Source: Ctenosaura bakeri (lineage: Eukaryota; Chordata; Lepidosauria; Squamata; Iguanidae). Taken from it: a DNA stretch of 64,000 nt. The notes below the pieces were generated by a model that saw only the letters and a list, made by a program, of their open reading frames with translations, searched no databases and had not been told where the DNA came from. Location: assembly GCA_948474755.1 (NCBI GenBank), contig CAOLHI010002137.1, positions 62,001 to 126,000 of the forward strand. The letters are read 5' to 3'. A program made the translations under genes and the position numbers. Below are positions 44,242 to 56,215 of the stretch, in pieces (position 1 is the stretch's first letter; each line of letters opens with the position of its first letter).

Positions 44242-44859
44242 TTTTAAAGGGATTTTGTATGGGGGGGGGGAAATATGACAGTCTGGGAAAACCATGTGGG
44301 AAAACCATCTTCAACCTTTATACAATGCTATGCAATACAATGCATTTGCAACCAAATTTGGAACAATTCTATTCAAATCACAATGGTAGCCATGGCCTAT
44401 GGTCACAAGGAGTCACTTTTAGCTTCAAAGCAAGAAGGTAAACTTTTTTTGAAAAAGTGGCCCTTTGCACTAATTTCTGTAAGCCTAATGTACCCCTCAC
44501 AAGAATGTGCACAGATATCAAAACTGCACAAATATTCCCCCATTCACACATTCCTTTCAGAGATGTCAACCAGCCCATATTTAATCTGAACAGAAACTTA
44601 CTGAATTTTTTAAAACCTTCAGACATAATGTATAGTCCATTGCTTGTAGCTGGAGAAAATACGCACGTAATCTGCTGGAAAATCTGCTGGAGAAGAGGTC
44701 AAACCGAGTGAAGGAAAGAATTTGACTGTAAATGGGAGAAGGACAGGTCAACTCCAAAATTCCTCCAGGTAAGACTGAGTCATTTGTCAGGAAAATACAC
44801 ATCATTCCTGTGGATAATAGGCTTAAATAGAAGCTGGACTTTTCCAAGGAACCCAACTG
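44242..44859. other. Unassigned DNA between two LTRs
   Basis: Contains a run of ten G at about 44,261. No primer-binding site, gag/pol remnant or other retroviral internal sequence was seen, so the LTRs to left and right do not look like the two ends of one provirus. Confidence 0.5.
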
Positions 44860-45545
44860 TGACGAGCCCACCAGGATACTGACTGACAGTTATTCATCCC
44901 TTGTACACCTAGATTCTTTCATCTGTCCTCACAGCACCCACAATAGACAGCTATTGCAACATTCATCATGTCTTTGTCAATCAAAGCACTAAGACCATCA
45001 ACAGGCGAAAGACTCATTGTCCACAACAGGTTCCCTTTGTCTTGCATCTGGAACCTTCACAGCCCCAAGCCATTTTCAGGGTACAAATACACCTTCTTTG
45101 AGGAGGCCCAGTGCAGTCTCTTGAAGATTTACCTGTCACTCTGTCCGTCTGGCTCCTGAATGAGAACTTCCCTGAGGTCCTACCTAAGCCAAAATACATT
45201 TCTGCTCTTCACTACTCTTCTGGACTGGTAATTATAAATCCCCCCATATCCCTCAGCCTCTCTATAATTTTTCCTACCTTTCTCTTTCAGCTAGCTCTTG
45301 TGTGAATTTGTGATTGTGTGTATCTTGTGTGCATGCATGAGTGAATTCCCCTCAGTAAAATTATTTTATTAGACCATTTTTCTTGGTCTTTGGCTTGACC
45401 TGACCCCGTAAAATATAAGTTTAAGATCTCGCTAGGTTGCCCTGCCTCTTGTAGTGCTACAGCTTGTGCTCTGGCTAATTCCCATTCCCCATTATTTTGA
45501 GCACATTGAGGTGTCCCCCACGGAACCCCAGAAATCAGGGTAACA
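44860..45545 (+). mobile_element. Diverged LTR, plus strand, 5' limit uncertain
   Basis: The 3' third matches the LTR at 43,326: cttgacctgaccccgtaaaa, then ttgccctgcctcttgtagtg, then gaggtgtcccccacggaacc, ending tcagggtaacaa. Ahead of this are a tgtgattgtgtgtatcttgt block and TAAAATTATTTTAT in place of AATAAA. The U3 half is not alignable by eye with the other copies, and the start TGTGACGAGCC is only a guess. No target duplication was found (right flank AAAG). Confidence 0.65.
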
Positions 45546-47259
45546 AAAGAAAGAACTCAGTGAATTGCCACTTCAGGAAATTTTCAGTAGTGGCGATTTC
45601 TTTTTCAATAGGATGGAATCCCACCTCCCACCATGCTTAAAATGAAAGTATATAATTTGTTTGCTTGCTTACTTACTTGCTTCCATCCTAGGTTGGTTAA
45701 GTAAGTTGTGAGGTCTCTGGAAAGTCCCAGGACAGAAGTTTGACTCCTGAAACTCTGAAGTTGGCAACCCCTGAACTTATATATGTAATCCTATGCACGC
45801 ACGGACATGACAACTTGTTCTGCTCCCTGTGTGTATCAGACTGGTGTATGCAAGAGCTTCAAAATTTTATTGGATTTTCAAATGCATGCAGTTGAGTTCT
45901 GCAGCTACATTGGTGCAAGTCATTTAAAAAACCTATACACTTGATGATGTTTTGAAGTTTGGTCAAAGATGATCCAGGGCCACAGTAATCTTTGCTGCAC
46001 AGACTATAATGTAGAAGTTCTAAATGACTTTGTGCCTTATACATTTGACCAGCAATATAAGGTCTGTAACTCTTTAATCCACATGTCATCACCCATCACC
46101 TTAATCTCTTTATATCAGGTTCAAAAGAACATTTTACTCTGGAAAGGAAATATTCCTGTGACAGGTCATCAGCTCAAGTTTTTATCTTGTGCGCCCAAGA
46201 TTTTGTCAAGCTGGCTTTACATTCATTCATTTTAGCTAGCTGTGTAAGCTGCTTGAAGGCAGAATTCTTTTTCCACTTTAAAATCCAGTTGACTGGACCC
46301 ACTCTGCCTACATCCTTCTGCTGTCCAGTTGCTCACACAACAAATGCTGGCCCCTATGTATAGTTAATCAATGTTTCTTTATTATTTAAAGCATTTGACC
46401 TAAATCCAGTGCTAGTCCAAAAGCAACTAAAGGAGATCTATTTAATCAGCTGCTGAATATTAAGTCAACACTTAGGTAATTCCCATTGATGCAATGGGTC
46501 CACTATAGTTGTGATTGGCAGTTGGATTTCAGGACTTTCCACTCTGCCATTTAGACAAAAGAGTTACTGATCAGTACCAAGAAAGTTCCTTTCCTAAAGC
46601 ATATGGTTTAAAAGACTTGAGGCCCAAGGAAAAGGAGATGGGATGGAGGACAAAGGAGTTCATTAAAATAACAGTTCTTAGCATAACCATCTGGGATGTA
46701 AACAGCTCAAGGAGCCAGAAAGAATCACTGCTAAGTGCAAGTTAGAAAACGTCAAAGAGCTAGTTTCTTAGGCTGACGAAATAAACCTGCTTCTTTTTTT
46801 TTCTCCTCTGTTTGCTACATGTACACAGGCAGATGGACTGAGAACTATCTTTTGTGCTATAGCACATTTCCAAAGGAACCAGGAAATATTTCCTTGTTTT
46901 TTGTCTGGTCATCAAACATCACAATGCTTGCTTGAATGACTGTTTGTTAACCATGGTTGATGCTGAACCTATTTTGGGGATAGCATTCATTACCCTGGAT
47001 ATCCCATGGAAGCAGTTGGTTCTCAACAATATGAGGGTGATAGTTCAAGGTAAATAGAGCACACAAACAAGACAGCCAGAGACAGCCAAAGATTTCTTAT
47101 CACTACAGGTAAACTTTCATGGATGATATGACATCAAAAGGGCATGGAGCTTGGCCAAAGTGCTAGGATTGCTCCCCCTTTCCCTTCCCACACTTGTGAG
47201 TGCCATCTGAGAGTGTCCAGTTTAGCACCTCCTAACCCTTCTCAGACCCTTCTCAGGAG
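45546..47259. other. Mostly unassigned DNA
   Basis: A gcttgcttacttacttgctt run lies at 45,663-45,683. About 46,435-46,515 contains ttcccattgatgcaatgggt and may be a remnant of the palindromic 'caatgggac' repeat. No coding signal. Confidence 0.45.
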
Positions 47260-47425
47260 AGCCTAAATACCCTAAAGGCACCAGATCCCATCTGATCTGA
47301 GAAGCTAAACAGGGACAGACAGGAATTGACAAAAATATCTCTGAATATTGCCTGTGTAAGAAAACCCTATGAAATTCATAGGGTCACCATGAATTGGCAG
47401 GCAACTTGAAGGCATGTGAATGCAC
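47260..47425 (+). mobile_element. 5S-Sauria SINE, plus strand
   Basis: The head reads gcctaaataccctaaaggca, then ccagatcccatctgatctga, then gaagctaaacagggacagac, clearly 5S rRNA-like (atctgatctgagaagctaa). The body follows: gtaagaaaaccctatgaaat, then gggtcaccatgaattggca, then aacttgaaggcatgtg. Shortened in the middle. Confidence 0.85.
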
Positions 47426-47853
47426 ATGCATACACCTTCTCAGCTTGAAAGAAGAAAGGCTCTCTCACCTTCTTAAAGCCACTGTCTTAATCTTGATCCT
47501 CGGGTGGCTCTGTTATGCACAAGCTTAAAGTGAATAAAAGTAATACTTGCTTTGTTTATTGAAGGATTGGAGGCAGCTGCAATCTTCTTCTCATTCTCTG
47601 TCTCCTCACTCCTTTTCCCATTACCTGAAAGGAGAAGGTGATGACCTGAACTCTCTACAGGCCATTCAGTACCATAGACTAGAGGTCACCATTGGCAAGA
47701 CAATATTACAATTGTAGGAACTGGGACAAACACATGGAGAGACTGTCACTATAATTCAAAGCAAACCTTAAGTCTAGATTTGGAAATCTGAACATATGGT
47801 CTGTTGAACCTAAGGGAATTAATTGATGAACTTTTGGGAGAGTCTATAAAATC
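47426..47853. other. Non-coding DNA, no recognised element
   Basis: Short intergenic stretch between the SINE and the LTR. No feature is supported. Confidence 0.5.
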
Positions 47854-47857
47854 AGGT

Positions 47858-48712
47858 TGTTACCCTGAGAATTGGGGGGTCCCGTGAGGGGCGCTCGAGT
47901 TGCCAATTAAAATACCGAATTTGGGGGAAATTAGCCTGAGCACTGTTTGGTTAGCAAGAGGCAGGGTAACGCTGCGAGGACCTTTTAACACAATCTCTAC
48001 GGCTTCAGGTCAGGGAAGAGGCACACAAGGTTTTAAAAGTAACAAAATAACAATTTATTGAAAAACAACAGCAAATAAGAACAACACACACACTCTATCT
48101 AACTGGGAAGCAGAAGGGGAAATGGTAAGGATGGGTAATACGACCTGGTCTCGATGTCCTGGAAGAAGATAGGTGAGGTTCCGAAGTGGAAAGCTCAGCG
48201 TAGCGGGCTGAGGGGAGTTCTTTAGACAAACCAGTGGCAGGGCAGGATAGAAGTCCAAATAGTCCAAAGACTGCTTAGAAATCTGGGGTTTTTATAGGGA
48301 AGTTTGTGCCTTTCGGCTATGGCAAGCCAGGTGAGAACCAAAAGGAGTTTTGGCACTGGACAAAAGGATTGAAAGAGGTCCACTTAACCTGATGGGATTA
48401 TCACCTGATTACAATGGTGTAGCTCAAATGCAAATGATTTGTTTACTGGACTGGCTCGGCCGAGAGCCACACATCTATTGTAAAGCGCACGTGGGAAGTT
48501 CCTTAAAGCGGGGAGTGGAGTTTTAGTTTGCTGGCCTCAAAGAGAATGGAATGCAAGAGCAATTAGCGGCCGCACTCATGTCCGTGCTTGTCCAGAGAAC
48601 TTATAAACATGTGGGTTGAGGTAACTGAGAGTGGGTCCAGCTAAGGCCGAATTAAATGATATCAAAATGATATCTGGGGCCCTAACCCAAAGGTGCCATA
48701 CCAAAAGTAACA
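47858..48712 (-). mobile_element. Solo LTR, retroviral type, TSD AGGT, minus strand
   Basis: An 855-bp LTR; on the plus strand it runs TGTTACCC to AAAGTAACA, with a perfect duplication AGGT (47,854-47,857; 48,713-48,716). Minus-strand landmarks: the conserved palindrome at 48,658-48,674; a TATA region CCCTATAAAAACCCC at about 48,287-48,301; CAATAAATTG near 48,053-48,062 as the polyadenylation region; and a U5 with GCGTTACCCTGCCTCTTGC. Overall layout and ends match the LTR at 43,326, but U3 differs enough to be another subfamily. No internal retroviral sequence adjoins. Confidence 0.92.
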
Positions 48713-48716
48713 AGGT

Positions 48717-49560
48717 GTCAAAAATTGCTCATTTCTTCATTTTCTTTCCTGTTACTTTGAAAATTATCTTAAATATATTTTTCTGTGGAAGTGGTTCATA
48801 GCTTGCTCAGATTCTTGGAGAGGTCCATGGCCCCCCAAAAATGTTAAGAACCACTGGTCTTAATCCATAAATGAGAAGACACAATAGAAACAACAGGTAT
48901 GACACATTACAGCACATATTCTAGGAATCTACTTCTTGCGGCAGATGTGAAAACTGTCCCTACCAAATGTGAGATTTGGCTGACATATGCAGAAAAATCA
49001 AGATAAGGCTTGAATGCTCTAGTTTTGAAATTACAAAGACTTCAGCTCCAGCAGCACTTCTGATGCTCAGCTTTTCTGTTTTGCAGTGAGCTTGTTGCTA
49101 TGAAATGTGCTTGCCATTCACTAATGTCCCCTCCTCCTCATGAAAAGAGCGTGGCGGGAAGAAACCTAAATTGGTTTCACTACAGGAATTTCCAGCATGT
49201 TCTTATCATTCTGGTAATTTGATCTCATTAACTTCCTCTATATTTACCAGGAGATGATATTAGAAAAGAAGCAATGGTGCCCTAGTGATTGTATCACAAT
49301 GACTGCTTAAATATTTCATGTCTGCTTTGATGGCAGGCAGTGAATAAGTATATTCATTAATGTCAGAATTATTCTATTTTGATCAGATCAAAGATTCTAT
49401 CATACATCCCCAGCTATTGTTTTTCATTACTGGAGGACAAATATAAAAAAAAACAGTATTCTTTTGACAATCAGTCATATATATGGAGACGAATATATTC
49501 CACTACAGCAGGAATTTCTTTACCAAGTTGTTTTCCTTCACATGTTCATGTACCCTTGTA

Positions 49561-49564
<4 letters not shown>
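48717..49564. other. Mostly unassigned DNA
   Basis: The text atggccccccaaaaatgtta then agaaccactgg at about 48,830-48,857 resembles the end of a hAT-type element on the other strand, but no partner end was found. Otherwise featureless. Confidence 0.4.
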
Positions 49565-49598
<34 letters not shown>

Positions 49599-49599
49599 C
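49565..49599 (+). repeat. (TG)n microsatellite
   Basis: About 15 tg units within tacatgtgtg...tgtgtataca. Confidence 0.95.
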
Positions 49600-49731
49600 A
49601 CATATATGTATATAGTGACAAGCAGGCAGAATGTTAGGGCAGACAAATTAATCAACTTGGATTTCTCTTAGTTTCACAGTTTCCTGCATTCCACAAATTT
49701 CTACATCAGTGTAGATGAAAGAGCACACTAA

Positions 49732-50187
49732 GGCCATTTCCACACGGGGTTTTTAACACGAGGCAGAATGTCCTCCAGGGAGGACGTTTGCATCTGGGAG
49801 CAGACTGGGTTGGACCTACTTAACATAGATCTGTACCCCAGCCCCCTCCAGAATGACCCCAAGTGGTTGTCCAGTGTGCTTTTGAAAGACCGCTAAAAAC
49901 TGGTCTTTCAAAAACACAGAGCGTGCCACTGTGAGCCTGCTCCCTTATGCAGATATGCAGGCTCACATTGGTGCGAGTCTGCGATCTGCTGGGGACAGGT
50001 TTTAGGCTGGTGAGCTTCAGCAGTTGGTCAAGACCCTCGACCAACCAGAAGCTGCCATTTTCGTCCCCGGAGCAGTGCGGAGTGGCAGCCACGCACTGCT
50101 CCGGAGAAGCATGGACTGGACTGGGGAGCCCAAAAGTCCGGTGAGTAGCATCAGGGGGCGATTCCCTCGCCCTGTGCAGAAATGGCC
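49732..50187. mobile_element. MITE, GGCC-ended, TSD TAA/TGA
   Basis: A 456-bp element with ends GGCCATTTCCACACGGGG and CCCTGTGCAGAAATGGCC, flanked by TAA on the left and TGA on the right. The interior is GC-richer, with clear cgactggtctttcaaa-type inverted segments (ctttgaaagac/ gtctttcaaaa near 49,881-49,913). Ends match the 20,444 element closely. The 148-codon frame across it is not a gene. Confidence 0.8.
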
Positions 50188-51703
50188 TGACTCTCTTTTC
50201 AGTGTGCTCTTTCTTATACATTTCCCTGAATATATTCATTTTTAACCATCTCTGCCCAATGTGCACATTTTTGTAGGCACTGTTGCTTGATAATCTTTTT
50301 GTAACAATTTTCCCACTATAAAACTGCTTTGTATATATGGCATATATAGAAAATACACAATGTTTTATGTGTTCTATTCATACATACTTCTTTGTGTGTG
50401 CTCCCCTATGGGATTTTTTTTAAGGCATATCTTTCTCTAATGTATTATGTTTGCACATTTTATTTATGTTTTGAGAACAATCTCACAAAATCCAGAGAAG
50501 TATAAATACCAAAAGAGACCCATGTCTGGCTTTGCATATTGATTCTGGAAGTATGAATTTGGTAACTTTACATCAAAAAGTGAATGGAACCACATATTTC
50601 TTCTTTACTTAGGGGACGACTAACCATTCAGTTGTGTTAATTTGTCCTATATTTCTCTTAAAGAATATTAGATTGTAACTCAATATATTTTTAGCTTGGA
50701 GTGGGTCCCACTGAAAACAATGGGACTTCACATACGTATGCAAAGGACTGTGCTCTTAACAACTGTACTCAAAGTTTCAATTATCTGTAAGGAAAATGCT
50801 CTTGTTTCAATTTTTCAAAACCTCTCTGATCCTAGGAGAAAAAACTGCATAAATAAATGCATATAAGTAGCATTTTAAAGAAATTTAACAATTTTATATA
50901 GAGGTGTGTATCACTTTACATGGAAATACCATAATATGAATGTACCTGTTATTTATATTTATTATTCATGTCTATATTAGGTTAATCACTGAGACAATCT
51001 CTTCACTGAATGCCTCTTTCTTTCATTATTCAAATCAATTAGTATCAGTCTCTATGAAGGTAACTCAGTCTGAAGCTAGTATAGCTCAAAAAGCATTTAG
51101 ACAAACTAGGAATTTTGAATTGACAAAGAAAACTCAAATAAAGGCAGTGGGACAAAGCGTTGCATAGGCAAACATGGGTAGATAAGAGTGAATGGAATTC
51201 AGAAGCCGATGAGCAGCCCAGATAAGAAAGATGTCATTGTGAAAAGGGATAAAAATGTAGAAAGCAGTGGGAAAAGTCTCAGACCAGCACAGTGGAAATT
51301 AATTACTGGAGCAAGCAAAAACAGGAGATGCATTTAGAAAACAACTAAACACAGAGATGTGGGCACATACACACACATGCACACTATGTTTAGATTATTT
51401 TGTAATGTAGTGGTGCAGCAAATTGGTGTGCACTTGTTTGTTCACCCAGATAGCAAAGAGTATTGACTTTTTATAATCCTAAGTAGCACTATGTCATGCA
51501 AGCCGTCATTGCACATCTTACCACAAATAGAAGGTACAGTAGAAGTACCCTCATTATTCAATTCCACTCCTAGAGAGTTGAGGATCACTCCTTCTCTTTT
51601 GTCGTATGAACAGTGAGTGAAAAAGCCTTGTTCTTTGGCATTTTAATGGTGGTGCCAGTGGCAGAGATAGGCTTTTTGAAGAGCAGTATCTCCCTTTATG
51701 ACA
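50188..51703. other. Mostly unassigned DNA with one palindromic repeat
   Basis: The stretch 50,672-50,752 carries gattgtaactcaatatattt, then gtgggtcccactgaaaacaa and tgggacttcacatacgtatg, a copy of the repeat at 14,584. The rest shows no element. Confidence 0.5.
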
Positions 51704-51903
51704 GCCAGCATGGTGTAGTTTGAGTGTTGGGCTACAACCCTGGAGACCAGGGTTCAGTTCTCTGCTCAACCATGGGAACCCACCGGGTGACCTTGGTCAC
51801 GTTACACATTCTCAACCCCCAGAAAACCCTGTGGCATGTTCACCATATGTTCACCTTATGATTGCTCTAATTTGAAAAGGACTTGAAGGCATACGACAAC
51901 AAG
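51704..51903 (+). mobile_element. Sauria SINE, plus strand
   Basis: Blocks in order: gccagcatggtgtagtttga, gggctacaaccctggagacc, agggttcagttctctgctca, accatgggaacccaccgggt, gaccttggtcac, and a tail gacttgaaggcatacgacaa. Near full length with a diverged middle. The tRNA-like A and B boxes are recognisable. Confidence 0.93.
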
Positions 51904-51904
51904 A

Positions 51905-52225
51905 ATCTCCCTTTAACAACAATCTCTCTTTATGAGTGCATCAGAGTTCTAAGATCTTCTAGAGAGGAACTTTTCTCTGTTCCTCTGTCTTCTCAGGCTC
52001 ATTCAGTGGGAACAAAGGAGACCTTCTCAGTGGTTGCTTCCACATTTTGGAACTCTGTCCCTGAGGAAGCCAAGACGGTTCTGTACTTACTTTCCTTCTG
52101 TCAGCAAGTCAAAACATTCTTATGCTGTCAGGCTTTTAGAAACTGACTGGAATGGTGTGCTGTGCTGTTTTATGGTTTGCATGTCTTTTAATATTTTTAA
52201 ATATGTAAATTGTATTTATAAATTG
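51905..52225 (+). pseudogene. L2/CR1-type LINE ORF2 C-terminal remnant
   Basis: The open frame 51,883-52,146 contains FSVVASTFWNSVPEEAKT, then LLSFCQQVKTFLCCQAFRN. This matches the well-known closing motif of L2/CR1-type ORF2 (W-N-S-L-P ... F-K/R-x-x-L-K-T-x-L-F-x-x-x-F). The 3' UTR follows, ending near the (GT)n/(GA)n at 52,227-52,262. The RT core is absent. The SINE to its left may have inserted in or beside it. Confidence 0.8.
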
Positions 52226-52226
52226 T

Positions 52227-52227
52227 A

Positions 52228-52258
<31 letters not shown>

Positions 52259-52262
52259 AAGA
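52227..52262 (+). repeat. (GT)n(GA)n compound microsatellite
   Basis: About six gt units followed by about eleven ga units, at the 3' end of the L2 remnant. Confidence 0.9.
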
Positions 52263-52268
52263 AAGAGC

Positions 52269-52420
52269 GCCAGCATGGTGTAGCTGTTTGAGCATTGGAT
52301 TACCACCCTGGTTTAATTCCCTGCTCAGCCATGGAAAACTACTGGGTCACATACTCTCAGCCCAAGAAAATCCCATCTTAGGGTTGCCATAAGTTGGAAA
52401 CAACTTGAAGGTAAACAAGC
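52269..52420 (+). mobile_element. Sauria SINE, plus strand, internally deleted
   Basis: It starts gccagcatggtgtagctgtt, then attaccaccctggtttaatt, then cagccatggaaaactactgg, then cacatactctcagcccaaga, and ends gggttgccataagttggaaa with caacttgaagg. The 'gtgaccttgggca' part is lost. Confidence 0.9.
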
Positions 52421-54785
52421 CAGCTTTAGTCCCATTATTGGGGAAAAGGTGCTATATTGATGATGAGGAGGAGGAGGTTGATGATGATTAACATATCGTC
52501 ATCATCACCATCATCATCAATCCTGCCTTTATTCTAGAAATTGATTCAGGATGGCTTCTAAAAACGGACACAGGAAAAAAAAAAGTTAATATTGCTTTTG
52601 TGATTTTATTGCTGTGCTCTGATTTTATTACAATGAAACCCTCTTTTCATTCTGATTCTACTTTTCTCAAATGATTCATGTAGTCATTTTGCTTTGTTAG
52701 TTGATTATTTTTAATTGTACAACACTACATATGCTCACTGAACTAAGGGCTGATTTATAAGTGCAAACTGAGCCAATGCAGTTAGTGTACTCAGTTGGCC
52801 ATAGAATTTTCAGTCTCTATGGAGAAATGAATGGGATGATCTGCTTCAGTAGAATGGACTTTCTTATTGCTGATTCCAGGCATACAACAGGACAAGCCCA
52901 ATTAGGATGGGGAGACTGTATGCACTGCATTTTGTTGCAGGTTCTACTTTATCTATTTTTTGTAATTCTTTATACAGATATCAGCAGGCTGCTTTTTCCA
53001 TTCAGCAGAGAATTTTAGTCTCTCTTAATATTATAAAACAAATGATAATCAAAACAAAACACATGTTATCCCCACTGCCAGTCTGAACCATTTCTGTGCA
53101 GATTTCTTCTAGACATTCATCAGGTGACTCAATCAGATTTGTTTCATAAAAGCAGGCTGTTCCAAGCCAGAAAAGACTGCAGAAAAGACTGCAAAGTGGT
53201 CTGTGAGATGCTGATTTAGGAAATTTAATCATTAGCAGGCTGCAAGGCTCCAGTTCTGCAATCAGAATCATAGCACTTTGTTTTCAATTAATTCTCCACA
53301 CACCCTTGAATGTTAAATTTCAAATTGCCTCTTTCTTTCCTTTCTCCTCCTCTTCTTCTTCTTCTCATTCTTCCTTTTCTTTTTCTTTTTTCTTTTTGGT
53401 TCTTTTACTTGTAAATCACCATGTATAGTAATGGAAAAACACTGACGACAATGACGATGATGATGATGATGCACTTCTCATGAACTGAAGTCTTCATCTA
53501 TTTCTGGGTTTTAGAATGTACATATTTAGAGAAGAGAAGTACTGATGACATGCATCGCTATTAAATAGAAGTTAGAGATTGGAGGAAACAGGACACTGGG
53601 TAGTTGTAGCAATAACAACGTGGATACTGCTAGTAATTTGGGAGGAGGAGAGGGAAACAACTTTGAAAGTCATGAAAGAATAAGGGGAGATGGAGATGAA
53701 GCAGCTGGAAGGAAAACCTGGGGGTGACAAAGGTAACCTAATCAGAAAGTAGTAGGATTCGTATAGTAAAGATTAGAACTCATAAATAAAGAATGGTAGA
53801 CTAAAATGTTTTATACAGTTGAGACAGATATGCCCAACTTGCAGATTTTGAAAGGAAATGTCATTTTTAATAAGGGATAAAACTGTTCTTACTATAATCA
53901 AAATAAGTTGTTTTTGTTTTGTGGAACATAAGGAGAATAACAGTGGAGTACTAATTAATGCAGGTATATCCCACTCTGTCCACATGGGGATTAAAAATAT
54001 TTCCATGTCCAGTTACAAAATCATACATGCTTGTAAGTGTGTGCCCAGTTATTAAGTTAAAGGTCATAGGTTTTAATAATGGCAAATGGATATAACAATC
54101 TTTTTAAAAAATATGTTACTGATTGTTTTAATTTATTAATTTTAGAAATTAGGAGATTTAAATTTAAAATTAACTTCTGCATCTATCTTCTTCCAGATGC
54201 TATTGTAGCTGCTGCTCCAGATCTCAAGCAGAAGGTAGAGTGGCCACTAACATTTATTTTTGGCTTAAATAATATGTTAAACAGCTATAACCCATATAAC
54301 CAAGAAGTGAAAAGATCTGCTAGTGAAGTCAGCTCTTCCTGCTTCCCAATGCAATATGTAGAGGTAAAGTCCTCAGCTAATGTGGAACATTTTAAGATAA
54401 GCAGAGTCACCATGCCCCATACCAGCTTTCTTCCCCTGCTTACAGTTAGTCCTGCACATCATCCAGATGTATGTTTTCATCAGGCTTATGGATCAATTAC
54501 TTAGAAGCAGAAACATGCACTGGTCCCCTGAGTTGATTTAACATTTGATTTGTGGTTATGTATCTGGACTCAGTTCTGTCTGTATTATCCTGGGCCCAAT
54601 CCATTCTGATTGAATTGAGGTTCAGGAAGTCAAAGTTCCCTATAGAACTGAACTGGGAAACCATTTTTATTTATTTTTTAACATGGTGACATAAAATTGG
54701 AGACATGGCAGACCATAAACTGTGTATTAATTAAGTTTAATATTACCTGAGTGGCTCCACAGATTTTTATGCTCTGTGTGAGTCT
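52421..54785. other. Mostly unassigned DNA with trinucleotide runs
   Basis: Facing gat/atc runs lie at 52,457-52,520, a pyrimidine tract at 53,335-53,398 and (GAT)n at 53,446-53,471. A 141-codon frame at 54,079-54,504 follows a tcttcttccag acceptor-like site, but its product matches nothing I recognise. Confidence 0.45.
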
Positions 54786-54965
54786 GTGGGCCTTCAAGTG
54801 ACCTGTTGATTTATGGTAATCCCATGAATTTCACAGGGTTTTCTTGACCAAATTAGTTCTGCAAGTTCCTTCCTTTGAAATAAAGCCTTCAGCACCTGGT
54901 GTTAGTGGTGGTTTCCCATCCAAGTACTAACCAGAGCTTCCCCTGCTTAGCTCCCAGGGCATCTG
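54786..54965 (-). mobile_element. 5S-Sauria SINE, minus strand
   Basis: Plus-strand text ggccttcaagtgacctgttg, then tttatggtaatcccatgaat, then ttccttcctttgaaataaag, then cagcacctggtgttagtggt, then cccatccaagtactaaccag, then cccctgcttagctcccaggg. The last three are the complement of a 5S rRNA internal region. Nearly complete. Confidence 0.9.
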
Positions 54966-56201
54966 TAAAATTTCCATTTACCAACATTTCTTCAGAAAGA
55001 AAGAAAAAAAAAGAGGAAAAAATCCTTCAAAAGAGGTTGTTGATTGTTCATTCTTGTCAATTAAATTCATTGTGGCACTATAGTTCTAAACCTTCTATAA
55101 ACTAAGCTTATTAAATTATAACTAAGATATATGATAATGATAATGAAATGATGATGTGCAAAGAGTACTTTTTCTCTACCAGCAAACCAACATGTGAAAT
55201 TCAGTCATGCAACATAAGGAGGTGGGTGACAAAACCATGCATTATTCCTTACCAGTAGTCTGAATGGTATGGTGGAATTTCCCTGACAATCCCCCTGGTC
55301 CCTTTTAAATTATGTGGCAATCTGGGCTGGTGTTGAAAATCTCATTCTCATGGCCCCATACCTCACTGTCCCATCTCTTCCAGATTTGTTGGGTTAAGCC
55401 TCTTGGTAAGGGGACAGACTAGGAGCTTCTACTGCCATCACCCTTTCTTCTTGTCCTATGGGTTTTGCTCATGCATGGCAGGTGGGACCTTTCTGCCTCT
55501 GTCCTGATCAAGACTGCTTAGTGTTGCCCCTGTGAGTGCAACTGGATGGTTTGCTGCATGCCGTGAAGGGAAATGGAAAACCTGGGAACTGCTTCCATCT
55601 CAAAGTGATCCAGAGAATGTTTCTGCCTTTTTTGTGGTGACACTGACTGTTTAGTTTCTATTTCACACCTACGTGACAATGTCAAGAACAACAACAGGGG
55701 CAAAGAGTGGGGAGAAAATGTTTTTCCTACTTAAAACACATGCCACCTTGGAACAGACAAATTAACAAGAAAAGCAAATAAAAGATTAAGACCAAATTGA
55801 AATTAAAAGACTCAGCAAGACCAACTCAGATAACAACTCAACAAACGTACATCCCAACAATTTCTTTCACAATTTATTATTAACATGGCTAAATCTAGCA
55901 AACAAATGAAGAGATTTCAGAAGATACAACTAAATATATATCATCAATGTCATTCGATAGTGTTGTGAGATATGCTTGCCCCAGATATGCTTCCAATATC
56001 TGCCACTGAGCAAGCCTAGCTTCCTTTCTCTGCCTATGAATCTCACTACCTTTATATTTTCCTAACACGGTCAAGCTGAAGTCAGACTGAGTTTTTCCCA
56101 TATATATCCAGGTCTCTTAATCTTTTCAAAATGCTTCAAGGCTATGCACATGCCATTCTCGGACTGAACTGAACAATCTCATTCTAATCTAGAGCACATA
56201 T
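54966..56201. other. Non-coding DNA, no recognised element
   Basis: No motif was found in the short frames, including a 68-codon minus-strand frame at 55,895-56,101. Confidence 0.45.
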
Positions 56202-56215
56202 AAATTGATTCTAAT

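Noticed and set aside
44420..44480. A further GGCCCTTTGCAC MITE end
   Set aside because: No matching inverted end or 3-bp duplication within 1.5 kb.
43326..45545. A complete provirus with two LTRs
   Set aside because: The two LTRs differ strongly in U3, the first has its own perfect GGGT duplication on both sides, and no internal genes or priming sites lie between.
47280..47320. A genuine 5S rRNA gene
   Set aside because: The 5S-like part is diverged and fused to a Sauria-type SINE body; it is a chimeric SINE head, as at 36,938-37,063 and 54,895-54,965.
48745..48860. hAT transposon end (agaaccactgg)
   Set aside because: Only one end is recognisable, and no partner inverted repeat or 8-bp duplication was found.
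54079..54504. 141-codon plus-strand frame preceded by a splice-acceptor-like tcttcttccag
   Set aside because: The N-terminal third is translated poly-AT sequence, there is no donor-like site with a sensible exon, and the product resembles nothing I know.
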